Made by a program: the position numbers and the translations under genes. A stretch of 64,000 nucleotides of DNA from Dactylosporangium vinaceum (lineage in GTDB: Bacteria > Actinomycetota > Actinomycetes > Mycobacteriales > Micromonosporaceae): positions 11,780,001-11,844,000 of the forward strand of contig NZ_CP061913.1 in NCBI RefSeq assembly GCF_019904175.1, read 5' to 3'. The notes beneath the pieces are model-generated. The model searched no databases. It was not told where the DNA came from and saw nothing but the letters and a program-made list of their open reading frames with translations. Below are positions 51,542 to 60,624 of this stretch, in pieces. Each line of letters starts with the position of its first letter. Within the stretch, counting starts at the first letter, position 1.

Positions 51542-52885
51542 CTAGACCTTCTGCGGGACCTCGGGCTGGGCGGAGGCCGGGGCGCCGGCGGGCGGGCCGA
51601 CCCAGCGCAGCGCGTAGAGGTACAGGACGATCATGCAGACCAGGCCCGCGGTCGAGCCGGCCAGCAGGCCCCACGCGGCGCCGTGCAGGCCGCCCCAGTC
51701 GGCGCCCAGGGTCAGACCGCTCAGGGAGACCACGGCGAACACGACGTACTGCAGGAAGAGCATCCGGGCCCGGTGCATGCCCCGCATCGCCGCGGTGAAC
51801 GGCACCTGCAGCAGGTAGACCGCGCCCTGCAGGGCGATCGGCAGCGCCAGCGGGGCGGCCTCGGAGAACTTGTGGGTGTGGACGAGCACGTAGGCGACGA
51901 TCGGCCACACGATCAGCACCATCAGGGCGCCCAGGACGGCGAAGGCGATGGCCAGGGTCCGGGTCTGGCGGCGCAGCGCGGCGGCCGCCGCCGCGCCCTC
52001 GGGGCCGGGCTTGGCCGCGTCGGCGGCACTGCGGGAGGCCCGCGGCACGAGCAGGCTCTGAATCGCCGTGATCAGATTTTGTACCGGCTGCAGCTGCACG
52101 GTCTGCACGAAGCGCAGGTTGCCCAGGTCGACCTTGGACAGGCGCCCGGCGACGACGAAGCTGATGGCCAGGACCTGGATCTGGGCGACGACCGCCGTGA
52201 CAGTGAACCAGCTGGACAGGTGGCGGGTCTCGGTCAGCCAGGCCATGGGGCGGCCCTGCCACGGCAGGCGGCGCTCGCGCAGGAGGTAGACGGTGATGCC
52301 CGCGGTCGCGCCGAGACCCCACACAGTGAGCAGCCCGCCGGCGCTCGAGCTGTGGGTGACGATCATGATCGCGACCATGACGGCCTGCGTGCCGGCCCAG
52401 ACCACGTCGATGCCGAGGGCCTTGTCCGGGCGGCGGTCGGCCAGGTAGTCGCAGCGGGCGGTGTCGTGCAGCATGATCGGCACCATGAACGGGGCCAGCC
52501 AGATGAGGTCGTGCAGGTCGATCTCGCCGCGATTCGGCCACGCCGCCCACAGCACCACGAACACGACGGTGGTGACGAGACCGGAGCAGAGCGCGGTGGC
52601 CAGGCCGTTGCGGGCCAGGCGGATGCGGGGCTCGCCGTCGTAGCGCGACGCGAGCGCGAGCAGCACGTCGCCGACGATCGCCCGGTTGAGGTACATCGCG
52701 AAGTATCCGACCGCGAGGGCCAGGGCGAGCGCGCCGAACTGCTCCTTGGGCAGCAGGATGCCGCCCAGGAGCGTGTTCGCCGAGTTGGCCGCGGCGATCA
52801 CGACCTGGTCGAGCAGGCCCGCACCGACGAATCGGGAAGCGCCGCGAAGACCCTGCAAGCGGCGCAGCAGCGGCCGTGCGGTCAC
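51542..52885 (-). CDS. Polysaccharide flippase-like membrane protein (MOP superfamily)
   Basis: A 447-residue protein with about 12 membrane helices. FVGAGLLDQVVIAAANSANTL begins helix 1, and ALGIDVVWAGTQAVMVAIMI and PLALPIALQGAVYLLQVPFT are later helices. The topology and position in the cluster fit a Wzx/oligosaccharide flippase. Sequence identity to known Wzx proteins cannot be judged here. It is downstream of no other transporter in the cluster. Confidence 0.8.
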   Translation of the reverse strand: MTARPLLRRLQGLRGASRFVGAGLLDQVVIAAANSANTLLGGILLPKEQFGALALALAVGYFAMYLNRAIVGDVLLALASRYDGEPRIRLARNGLATALCSGLVTTVVFVVLWAAWPNRGEIDLHDLIWLAPFMVPIMLHDTARCDYLADRRPDKALGIDVVWAGTQAVMVAIMIVTHSSSAGGLLTVWGLGATAGITVYLLRERRLPWQGRPMAWLTETRHLSSWFTVTAVVAQIQVLAISFVVAGRLSKVDLGNLRFVQTVQLQPVQNLITAIQSLLVPRASRSAADAAKPGPEGAAAAAALRRQTRTLAIAFAVLGALMVLIVWPIVAYVLVHTHKFSEAAPLALPIALQGAVYLLQVPFTAAMRGMHRARMLFLQYVVFAVVSLSGLTLGADWGGLHGAAWGLLAGSTAGLVCMIVLYLYALRWVGPPAGAPASAQPEVPQKV

Positions 52886-52990
52886 AAGCCGAGGGGGTCG
52901 CGAGCGGAGTTCACGACACGCACCTTACGTGACCTGCGAGTGACGAATCCATCCGGTCTTTCCGGCAACTCTCAGGACTATTGGGTACGC

Positions 52991-54436
52991 TCACCAGCTC
53001 ACATCGAGCGGCTTCCCTTCGGCGTACCCGGCGGCGCTCTGCACACCGACGGTAGCGCGATCAGCGAACTCGGCGAGATCGGCCGCACCCGCGTAGGTGC
53101 AGGCGCTGCGCACGCCGGCCACGATCGCGTCCAGGATGTCCTCGACGCCCGGGCGGCGCGGGTCGAGGTACATGCGGGAGGACGAGATGCCCTCCTCGAA
53201 CAGGGCCTTGCGGGCCCGCTCGTAGACACTGTCGTCGGCGGTGCGACGGCTGACCGCGCGGGCCGAGGCCATCCCGAAGTTCTCCTTGTACAGCCGGCCG
53301 TCGGCGTCGCGGCGCGGGTCGCCCGGCGACTCATGGGTGCCGGCCAGCCATGAGCCGATCATCACGTTCGACGCGCCGGCCGCGAGGGCCAGGGCCACGT
53401 CGCGGGGGTGGCGCACGCCACCGTCGGCCCACACGTGACCGCCGTGGCGGCGGGCCTCCTCGGCGCACTCGAGGACCGCGGAGAACTGCGGCCGCCCGAC
53501 GCCGGTCATCATCCGGGTGGTGCACATGGCGCCGGGGCCGACGCCCACCTTGACGATGTCGGCGCCCGCGTTCAGCAGGTCGGCCACGCCGTCCCGGGTG
53601 ACGACGTTGCCGGCGACGAGGGGGACCACCGGGTTCAGCGCCCGGACCGCGCGCAGGGTGCTGATCATCCGCTCCTGGTGGCCGTGGGCGGTGTCGACGA
53701 CGAGCACGTCGACCCCGGCGGCGAGGAGCTTGTCGGCCCTTCCGGCGGCGTCGCCGGTGATGCCGATGGCGGCCCCGATGCGCAGCCGGTGCTCGGCGTC
53801 GACGGCGGGGGAGTACAGGGTGGCCCGCAGGGCGGCGTGGCGGGTGAGGATGCCGACGAGCCGCCCGGCCGGGTCGATGACCGGGGCCAGGCGGTGGTGG
53901 CCGGCGGTGAGGCGGTTGAACGCGTCCTCGGGCGTCACGTCGTCGGGCAGCGTGAGCAGGTTGCTCGACATGACGTGGCGCAGCTGGCTGAACCGGTCGA
54001 CGTCGGCGCAGTCGGCCTCGGTCACCACACCGACCGGGCGACCGTCCTCGACCACGATCACCGCGCCGTGCGCCCGCTTCGGCAGCAGGTCGAGCGCGAG
54101 CGACACGGTCTCGGTCGGGCCGAGCGTGATGGGGGTGTCGTAGACGAGGTGGCGCCGCTTGACCCAGGACACCGCCTCGCCGACCACGTCGATCGGGATG
54201 TCCTGGGGGATGACCGCGAGGGCGCCGCGCCGGGCCACGGTCTCGGCCATCCGGCGCCCCGCCACCGCCGTCATGTTCGACACCACGATCGGGATCGTCG
54301 TGCCGCTGCCGTCGCGGGTGGTGAGGTCGACCTGCATCCGCGACTCCACGGCCGAGCGGCTCGGCACCATGAAGACATCGTCGTAGGTCAGGTCGTGCCC
54401 GGGCGTCTGGTCGTTGAGAAACCGCACGTTGGGCAA
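52991..54436 (-). CDS. guaB1: GuaB1-type IMPDH-family enzyme with CBS domains (GMP reductase-like)
   Basis: A 481-residue TIM-barrel enzyme. The opening is TPGHDLTYDDVFMVPSRSAV. A CBS pair (about residues 95-205, AVIVVEDGRPVGVVTEADC) interrupts the barrel. The catalytic loop is GVGPGAMCTTRMMTGVGRPQ. Mycobacterial GuaB1 is reported to be a GMP reductase rather than an IMP dehydrogenase. The TTG at 54436 is chosen because GGGGGAG lies 6 nt upstream; an internal GTG at 54427 and an ATG at 54478 fit less well. It is divergent from a stand-alone CBS gene. Confidence 0.9.
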   Translation of the reverse strand: MPNVRFLNDQTPGHDLTYDDVFMVPSRSAVESRMQVDLTTRDGSGTTIPIVVSNMTAVAGRRMAETVARRGALAVIPQDIPIDVVGEAVSWVKRRHLVYDTPITLGPTETVSLALDLLPKRAHGAVIVVEDGRPVGVVTEADCADVDRFSQLRHVMSSNLLTLPDDVTPEDAFNRLTAGHHRLAPVIDPAGRLVGILTRHAALRATLYSPAVDAEHRLRIGAAIGITGDAAGRADKLLAAGVDVLVVDTAHGHQERMISTLRAVRALNPVVPLVAGNVVTRDGVADLLNAGADIVKVGVGPGAMCTTRMMTGVGRPQFSAVLECAEEARRHGGHVWADGGVRHPRDVALALAAGASNVMIGSWLAGTHESPGDPRRDADGRLYKENFGMASARAVSRRTADDSVYERARKALFEEGISSSRMYLDPRRPGVEDILDAIVAGVRSACTYAGAADLAEFADRATVGVQSAAGYAEGKPLDVSW

Positions 54437-54533
54437 CTTTATCTCCCCCTTCGCCAGGGTGAGCGGCTCTTGTGACATCGCGGGCATACCGGGAGCATGT
54501 CCCGTAACCGTGCCCTTGCGAGGAGTGATCACC

Positions 54534-54920
54534 ATGCAGGTACACGAAGCGATGTCCACGGCCGTCGTCCAGCTCGGCCCCGACCACACACTGCGCCAGG
54601 CGGCCGGGCTCATGGCCCGGCGGAAAGTCGGCTCGGCGATCGTGCACGACCCGGACGGCGCCGGGATCGGCATCATCACCGAGCGGGACATTCTCAACGC
54701 GATCGGCACCGACCTCGACCCGGACGTCGAGCGGGCCGCCGACCACATCACCTGGGACGTCGTCTACGCGAGCCCCGCGTGGACGATCGAGCAGGCCGCC
54801 TCCGCGATGGTCCGCGGCGGCTTCCGGCACCTGGTCGTCCTCGACGGCGACGATGTGTTGGGCGTCATATCTGTCCGCGACATCATGCGAGTCTGGGTCC
54901 AGACGTCAATTCCGGCGTAA
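54534..54920 (+). CDS. Stand-alone CBS-pair protein
   Basis: A 128-residue protein of two CBS motifs. VHEAMSTAVVQLGPDHTLRQ with GIITERDILNAIG is the first. WTIEQAASAMVRGGFRHLVV with GVISVRDIMRVW is the second. CBS pairs bind adenine nucleotides. GAGGAG precedes the ATG at 54534. It is divergent from guaB1 (97 bp apart), which itself contains a CBS pair, so a shared purine-status role is plausible. Confidence 0.88.
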   Translation: MQVHEAMSTAVVQLGPDHTLRQAAGLMARRKVGSAIVHDPDGAGIGIITERDILNAIGTDLDPDVERAADHITWDVVYASPAWTIEQAASAMVRGGFRHLVVLDGDDVLGVISVRDIMRVWVQTSIPA

Positions 54921-55037
54921 TCCTTCGCGCCCGCGGGCCGTTCGGTCGCAAGAACGCTCGAAACCCCCGTGTCCGGGCCGGGTGGACGGCGGGAACTCGG
55001 CTGAACGGCCACCGGGTCCGTGCGTAGGCTGCCAGGC

Positions 55038-56132
55038 ATGCAGCTGATTTCTTTCGCCCGCGGCGCGCCGAGTCTCGACATCATCGACGTCGACGGGCTC
55101 AAGTCCGCCGCCGTTCGCGCCTTCGAGGCGGACCCGGCCGGCATCACGGCCTACGGCACGTCCGTGGGCTACCCGAAGCTGCGCGCCTGGATCGCCGCCA
55201 AGCACGGCGTGGAGGCCGAGCAGGTCATCGTGACCAACGGCTCGATGCAGGCCGACGCCCTGCTGTTCGCGCACCTGGTGAAGCCGGGCGACGCCGTGGT
55301 CGTGGAGAAGCCGACCTACGACCGCACGCTGCTCAACCTGCGCAACCTCGGCGCCGAGGTCCACCCGGTGACGCTGGAGTCCGACGGCATCGACGTCGGC
55401 GAGCTGCGCGCGCTGCTGGAGAGCGGGGTCCGCCCGGTCCTGGCGCACATCATCCCCAACTTCCAGAACCCGGCCGGGGTCACCCTGTCGGCGGAAAAGC
55501 GGACGGCGCTCATCGCGCTGGCCCAGGAGTACGGCTTCACGATCTTCGAGGACGACCCCTACGCGGACATCCGCTGGCGGGGCGAGAAGCTGCCGACGAT
55601 GCTGTCCGAGGACACCGCCGGCGTCGTGGTGCACGCGAGCTCGTTCACCAAGACGATCGCGCCGGGCCTGCGGGTCGGCTACCTCGTGGGGCCGAAGGCG
55701 ACGATCGCCGACATCGCCAAGAAGGCGACGACGATCTATATCTCGCCGAGCATGGTGGCCCAGGCGATCACGCACCAGTTCTGCGTGAACGGCGACATCG
55801 AGCGCTCGATCGCGAAGGTCTCGGCGACGCTCGGCGAGCGGGCCCGGCTGCTGGCCGAAGGGCTGCGCAAGCACATCCCCGATGCCACGTTCGTCGAGCC
55901 CGACGGCGGCTACTTCCTGTGGGTCGAGCTGCCCGACGACGTCGACACGACCGAGCTCGAGACGGTCGCCCAGCGGGACTTCAACGTGGCGATCGTCAAG
56001 GGCAGCGACTTCCTGCTCGACGGCGGGCGGCACTCGGTCCGGCTGGCGTTCTCGGCGGTGCTCACCGAGGAGGTCGAGGAGGGCGTCCAGCGCCTGGCCG
56101 CGGCGATCGAAGCGGTTCGCAAGTCTGCGTGA
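55038..56132 (+). CDS. PLP-dependent aminotransferase (class I/II, aminoadipate type)
   Basis: A 364-residue fold-type I aminotransferase. TAYGTSVGYPKLRAWIA, NFQNPAGVTLSAEKR and the Schiff-base Lys in SSFTKTIAPGLRVGYL are clear. The C-terminal Arg is in HSVRLAFSAV. It resembles 2-aminoadipate/valine-type (LysN-like) enzymes without the GntR domain. The amino donor is unknown. TAGGCT ends 7 nt before the ATG, so it is probably leaderless. Confidence 0.9.
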   Translation: MQLISFARGAPSLDIIDVDGLKSAAVRAFEADPAGITAYGTSVGYPKLRAWIAAKHGVEAEQVIVTNGSMQADALLFAHLVKPGDAVVVEKPTYDRTLLNLRNLGAEVHPVTLESDGIDVGELRALLESGVRPVLAHIIPNFQNPAGVTLSAEKRTALIALAQEYGFTIFEDDPYADIRWRGEKLPTMLSEDTAGVVVHASSFTKTIAPGLRVGYLVGPKATIADIAKKATTIYISPSMVAQAITHQFCVNGDIERSIAKVSATLGERARLLAEGLRKHIPDATFVEPDGGYFLWVELPDDVDTTELETVAQRDFNVAIVKGSDFLLDGGRHSVRLAFSAVLTEEVEEGVQRLAAAIEAVRKSA

Positions 56133-56390
56133 GACCGCGCACAAGGTATAAATACCTGCTCCAAGGAACCTGACACCAAACCGTGATGGTGGGGGTGGTT
56201 CCGCTGGCGGTGTCGGATGGATCAAAATCCAGCCCGGCGCGCTTTTGTGTCGCGCCGCACAGGCATCACCCCCCGCCCCCCAACGGCACCGGGTGGGCCG
56301 ACCGCGCCCCCACCCCCCACCTGCGGTCGGTCCACCCGGTGCCAACATCGCGCGCGCGGACCGACCCCCGTCCCCACCCGGGAGGTCGAG

Positions 56391-57533
56391 ATGGCCGACG
56401 AACAGCCCCCCAGCTCCGGTCCGCTGCAGCGCGCGCTCTCCCGGCCGGTGAGGGCGATGTCGCGGATGCTCAACAGCTCCGCGACCCTGCCCGCCAAGCC
56501 CGGGGCCGCGCCGCCCGAGCACAGCGCGATAGTGGACTGCGCGCTCTACATCGACGGGGTCCGCCAGCCCGGCCACCGCGACTACGCCGACGCCCTGGCC
56601 GCCGCCCGCCGGCACCACGGCTTCGTGTGGATCGGGCTCAAGGAGCCGGTGGCGGCCGAGATGGCCGCCATCGCCGACACGTTCCAGCTGCACGAGCTCG
56701 CGGTCGAGGACGCCGTGCAGTCACGGCAGCGGCCCAAGGTGGAGCGGTACGGCGAGATGACCTTCCTCACCATGCGCACCGCCCGCTACGTGGAGCACGA
56801 CGAGCTGACCGACACCAGCGAGGTGGTCGAGACCGGCGACGTGCTGATGTTCATCGGCGAGCACTTCATCATCACCGTCCGCCACGGCGACGCCAGCCGG
56901 CTCGCTCCCGTCCGCTCCGGGCTGGAGCGGCGGCGGGAGGTGCTGGCCCGCGGCCCGTGGGCGGTGGCGTACGCGGTGGCCGACAGCGTTGTCGACACGC
57001 TCGTCGACGTCGCCCAGGGCATCGAGGAGGACGTGGCCGCGGTCGAGGACCAGGTCTTCAGCCCGCAGGCCAACCGGGGCCGGCACAGCGCCGACCGGAT
57101 TCAGCGCATCTACCAGCTCAAGCGCGAGCTGATGGAGTTCAAGCGGGCCGTGCTGCCGCTCCAGCGCCCGATGAACGGCCTGGTCACCGGGCAGCTCGCC
57201 GACGTGCCGGAGGAGATCAAGCGCTACTACCGCGACGTCGCCGACAACCTCGCGCGGGCGGTCGAGCAAGTGCTGTACCTCGACGACGTCATCAACTCGG
57301 TCCTCGCGGCCCGGCTGGCGCAGGTGAGCGTCGATCAGAACAACGACATGCGCAAGATCGCGGCGTGGGCCGGTATCGCCGCCCTCATCACGTCGATCGC
57401 GGGCATTTACGGCATGAACTTCGACTTCATGCCGGAGACGCACTGGGTATTCGGCTACCCCGGCGTGATGGCTCTCATGGTGCTGGGCAGCGGTGCCCTC
57501 TTCTGGGGCTTCCGCCGAAGTGGCTGGTTGTAA
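56391..57533 (+). CDS. corA: CorA-family magnesium/cobalt channel
   Basis: A 380-residue protein. A large cytoplasmic alpha/beta and coiled-coil domain is followed by two C-terminal helices. The pore signature YGMNF (GMN) comes after the first helix (AAWAGIAALITSIAGI). GGGAGG precedes the ATG at 56391. The 258 bp upstream (56133-56390) hold no gene and show Pro-codon-like repeats. It ends at a strong bidirectional terminator. Confidence 0.93.
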   Translation: MADEQPPSSGPLQRALSRPVRAMSRMLNSSATLPAKPGAAPPEHSAIVDCALYIDGVRQPGHRDYADALAAARRHHGFVWIGLKEPVAAEMAAIADTFQLHELAVEDAVQSRQRPKVERYGEMTFLTMRTARYVEHDELTDTSEVVETGDVLMFIGEHFIITVRHGDASRLAPVRSGLERRREVLARGPWAVAYAVADSVVDTLVDVAQGIEEDVAAVEDQVFSPQANRGRHSADRIQRIYQLKRELMEFKRAVLPLQRPMNGLVTGQLADVPEEIKRYYRDVADNLARAVEQVLYLDDVINSVLAARLAQVSVDQNNDMRKIAAWAGIAALITSIAGIYGMNFDFMPETHWVFGYPGVMALMVLGSGALFWGFRRSGWL

Positions 57534-57575
57534 AGTCCCCGTGGGTCAGGGGAAGTACTGACCAGCCACATAGGT

Positions 57576-57604
57576 GGCCCGTCCCTCGTGGCTAGGGACG
57601 GGCC
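57576..57604. terminator. Bidirectional terminator
   Basis: GGCCCGTCCCT (57576-57586) and AGGGACGGGCC (57594-57604) form a perfect 11 bp stem with a 7 nt loop between the convergent corA and the following gene. Confidence 0.85.
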
Positions 57605-57625
57605 GCCTACATGATCGAGCGTGCG

Positions 57626-58282
57626 TTACGGACGGCTGTTCGGCATCGGGGTCGTCTTGTCGTAGTCCCCGACGCCGGTCGGGCCGCTGTTCGTGCTCTT
57701 GTGCCCGATCAGGTCCGAGGCGCGATCCTTCGCCGCCTCGCCCATCGTCCTGGCCTTGTCGACGCCGGCGTCCATGGTGGACTTGGCGGCGTCGAGCATC
57801 GAGCCGGTGTCGCTGGTGGTGCGGGTCGAGCCGTACTCGTCCCAGCTCTGCTCGTCGCGGCGGCGGCGCATGTACGCGGCCGCCGCACCGACGGCGGCAC
57901 CGGCCACGACCAGGCCACCGATGGCCAGCGGCAGTCGGCGCGAGGTCTTGGGCTCGCTGCGCGTCAGCTTGTTCTTGGCCTTGCGCCCCATCTTGTCGGC
58001 CTTCTTGCCGGCCTTCTTGCTCGCCTTCTGGGCCTGCTTCTGGGCCTGCTGGCTGCGCTCACGTGCGAGCATCATGACCGACTCCATGCCGCCCACGGCC
58101 CGGTTGACCCCACTGTCGAGCCGCGGCTTCACCGCTTTGCGGGCAGCGTCGACACGCGGCGCCAAGGCGCCTGAAGCACCATCGGCGGCGTGCGCCGCGG
58201 CCATCCGCAGGTGATCAAGACTCTGCCCGAGCTCGTCCTGCATGAGCCGGGTGTGCGACTGCACCTGACGACGTGCGAACAC
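57626..58282 (-). CDS. YtxH-like membrane-associated coiled-coil protein
   Basis: A 218-residue protein. It has a helical N-terminal half, then a Lys/Ala-rich coiled coil (QQAQKQAQKASKKAGKKADK). One membrane helix (LAIGGLVVAGAAVGAAAAYM) and an acidic to polar tail (ending KTTPMPNSRP) follow. GGAG precedes the GTG at 58282, much better than longer frames. It may be a cell-envelope or nucleoid-associated protein; the function is unknown. Confidence 0.7.
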   Translation of the reverse strand: MFARRQVQSHTRLMQDELGQSLDHLRMAAAHAADGASGALAPRVDAARKAVKPRLDSGVNRAVGGMESVMMLARERSQQAQKQAQKASKKAGKKADKMGRKAKNKLTRSEPKTSRRLPLAIGGLVVAGAAVGAAAAYMRRRRDEQSWDEYGSTRTTSDTGSMLDAAKSTMDAGVDKARTMGEAAKDRASDLIGHKSTNSGPTGVGDYDKTTPMPNSRP

Positions 58283-58326
58283 TTGCTCCACCTCCCGAGG
58301 CGCGATTTTCCGTCCATCCCCGGTTA

Positions 58327-58423
58327 CCCCGATCCGGCCGAAGACACACCCGGGAGCAGGGAGAACCTCACGGTCAGGACCGCTGCCGTCATCGTGCCCC
58401 GATCCGGCGGCCGACACACCCGG
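58327..58423. repeat. Imperfect 27 bp direct repeats in a divergent promoter region
   Basis: A 27 bp unit at 58327-58353 recurs at 58397-58423 with 24 matches, exactly 70 bp apart. It lies between the divergent starts at 58282 and 58486. The flanking bases are unrelated. It may be a duplicated operator. Confidence 0.55.
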
Positions 58424-58485
58424 AACCGGCAGAATCCGCGTCGGATACCGTGATGACGGAATGTCACCAAGGAAAGGGAGAGCTG

Positions 58486-59028
58486 GTGGCCGAGCAACTG
58501 TTCGCGACACTGCACACGAATGTCGGCGCCATCCGGATCGAGCTGTTCCCCACCAAGGCGCCGAAGACCGTGCGCAACTTCGTGGAGCTCGCCGAGGGCT
58601 CCGCGGAATACACGGACCCGCGCACCGGCCAGCCGGGGAGCGGTCCGTACTACAACGGCGTCATCTTCCACCGGGTCATCTCTGGCTTCATGATCCAGGG
58701 TGGTGACCCGACGGGCACCGGTACCGGCGGCCCGGGCTACACCTTCAACGACGAGATCCACCCTGAGCTGCGCTTCGACCGGCCCTACCTGCTGGCCATG
58801 GCCAACGCGGGCACGCGCTTCGGGCAGGGCACCAACGGCTCGCAGTTCTTCGTGACCGTCGGCCCGACCCCGCACCTCAACGGCAAGCACACGATCTTCG
58901 GTGAGGTCGCCGACGACGAGTCCCGCAAGGTCGTCGACCAGATCGCCACCACCCGCACCGGCGCCAACGACCGCCCGGTGAGCGACGTCGTGATCGAAAA
59001 GGTCTCGATCGAGCGCACCGGCAGCTGA
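58486..59028 (+). CDS. Cyclophilin-type peptidyl-prolyl isomerase
   Basis: A 180-residue cytoplasmic PPIase. VIFHRVISGFMIQGGDPTG contains the active-site Arg/Phe and GTNGSQFFVT the Gln-Phe pocket. HLNGKHTIFGEV closes the barrel. It assists protein folding. GGGAGAG precedes the GTG at 58486. It is followed by a rhomboid gene, an association also seen near the origin in other actinomycetes. Confidence 0.94.
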   Translation: MAEQLFATLHTNVGAIRIELFPTKAPKTVRNFVELAEGSAEYTDPRTGQPGSGPYYNGVIFHRVISGFMIQGGDPTGTGTGGPGYTFNDEIHPELRFDRPYLLAMANAGTRFGQGTNGSQFFVTVGPTPHLNGKHTIFGEVADDESRKVVDQIATTRTGANDRPVSDVVIEKVSIERTGS

Positions 59029-59111
59029 CGAAGCCCGCTGCACCGCAGCGCCAGGGGGCCGGGCCGCTCCGGTCCCCCGGCTGCGGATGAGTGCTGGCTA
59101 ACCTTGAGAGC

Positions 59112-60056
59112 ATGACTCAGCCGCCGGCGCCCGTGGTCCCCGTCTGCTACCGGCACACCGACCGCGAGACCTACGTCCGGTGCAACCGCTGTGACCGGCC
59201 GATCTGCCCCGACTGCATGAACGAGGCGTCGGTCGGCTTCCAGTGCCCGGAGTGCGTCCGCGCGGGCAGCAAGACCCAGCGGCAGGCCCGCACCGCCTTC
59301 GGCGGCACCCAGGCGGGCGCGGCCGGCACGGTGACGATCACGCTCATCGTGATCAACGTGCTGGTGTTCATCATCGGCATCATCAGCGCGGGCAGCAACG
59401 CCGCCAAGGGCGTGGCCGGCGGTGGCCTGGGCGGGCTGCTCAGCGGCTCGACCCCGCTGCACGACTGGGGCGCCGAAGTGCCCTACTTCACCGCACAGGG
59501 CTCGGGCATCCGGCTGGCCGGTGACAGCGTCGCCGACGGTGACTTCTACCAGCTGTTCACGTCGATATTCCTGCACTACGGCGTGTTCCACCTGCTGATG
59601 AACATGTGGGCGCTGTGGATCCTCGGCCGCCCCCTGGAGGCCGCGCTCGGCCGGGTGCGGTTCCTCGCGCTCTACCTGCTGTGCGGCCTCGGCGGCAGCG
59701 TGCTGGTCTTCCTCGCCGCCGCCCCCAACACGGCGAGCGCCGGGGCCTCGGGCGCGATCTTCGGCATGTTCACCGCGCTGATCGTGGTGTTCCGCAGGAT
59801 GCGCCTCAGCGTCGCCAGCATCATCCCGGTGCTCGTGCTCAACCTGATCCTCACGTTCAGCATCAGCGGGATCTCCTGGCAGGCCCACATCGGTGGCCTG
59901 GTCACGGGCGCGCTCGTCGCGGCCGGCTTCGCCTACGCGCCGCAGAAGCAGCGCACGCCGGTCCAGATCGCGACGGTCGCGGGCACGCTCGTGCTGTTCG
60001 CGATCCTGCTCGGCGTCGGCCTGGCCAATGTGCCACCGGTCGGAAGCGTCGCGTAA
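59112..60056 (+). CDS. Rhomboid-family intramembrane serine protease with N-terminal zinc finger
   Basis: A 314-residue protein. The N-terminal 45 residues form a B-box-like zinc ribbon (CNRCDRPICPDCMNEA...CPEC). Six or seven membrane helices follow, with ASGAIFGMF holding the catalytic Ser (GASG) and WQAHIGGLVTG the His. TAACCT ends 7 nt before the ATG at 59112. It probably cleaves membrane substrates; they are unknown. Confidence 0.92.
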   Translation: MTQPPAPVVPVCYRHTDRETYVRCNRCDRPICPDCMNEASVGFQCPECVRAGSKTQRQARTAFGGTQAGAAGTVTITLIVINVLVFIIGIISAGSNAAKGVAGGGLGGLLSGSTPLHDWGAEVPYFTAQGSGIRLAGDSVADGDFYQLFTSIFLHYGVFHLLMNMWALWILGRPLEAALGRVRFLALYLLCGLGGSVLVFLAAAPNTASAGASGAIFGMFTALIVVFRRMRLSVASIIPVLVLNLILTFSISGISWQAHIGGLVTGALVAAGFAYAPQKQRTPVQIATVAGTLVLFAILLGVGLANVPPVGSVA

Positions 60057-60129
60057 AAGGGCGAAATCTCAGGCAACCCCGGGCGGCGAAGCCTCCGTTT
60101 CCTCCACGTACCCATAGGGGAGGGAACGG

Positions 60130-60624
60130 ATGACGCCGGAGCAGTCATACCGCGAGTACGTCGGCGGCAACCTCGATCGCCTGCGCCGCACCGCATTCCT
60201 GCTGTGCGGCGACTGGCACACCGCCGACGATCTCGTGTCGACGGTGCTTGTCAAGCTGTACCGGCACTGGAAACGGGCCAACGGCGTCGAGCACCTGGAC
60301 GCGTACGTCCGCCGCATGCTCATGCGCGCCTGGCTCGACGAACGACGCCGGCCCTGGCGCCGGGAGACCGCCACCGCGGCGCTCCCCGAGTCCGTCGCCC
60401 CGCCGGGGCCCGACGCCGACCGCCGGCTCGCCGTGCTCTCCCTGCTGGCCGAGCTGCCCCCGCGCCGCCGGGCCGTCCTGGTCCTGCGGTACTTCTGCGA
60501 CCTCTCCGTCGAGGAGACCGCCGAGGCCATGGGGTGCAGCGAGGGAACCGTGAAGAGCCAGACGGCCCGGGCCCTTGACTCACTGCGGGCCGACCTCAGC
60601 GAGGGAGAAGCGTTGTGGATCTGA
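60130..60624 (+). CDS. SigE-family ECF sigma factor
   Basis: A 164-residue sigma factor. Region 2 has RRTAFLLCGDWHTADDLVST, and region 4 has LPPRRRAVLVLRYFCDLSVE with GCSEGTVKSQTARAL. It lacks the extra domains of other ECF groups and matches the actinobacterial SigE-like family. GGGAGGG precedes the ATG at 60130. The next gene overlaps it by 10 bp and is probably its regulator. Confidence 0.92.
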   Translation: MTPEQSYREYVGGNLDRLRRTAFLLCGDWHTADDLVSTVLVKLYRHWKRANGVEHLDAYVRRMLMRAWLDERRRPWRRETATAALPESVAPPGPDADRRLAVLSLLAELPPRRRAVLVLRYFCDLSVEETAEAMGCSEGTVKSQTARALDSLRADLSEGEALWI

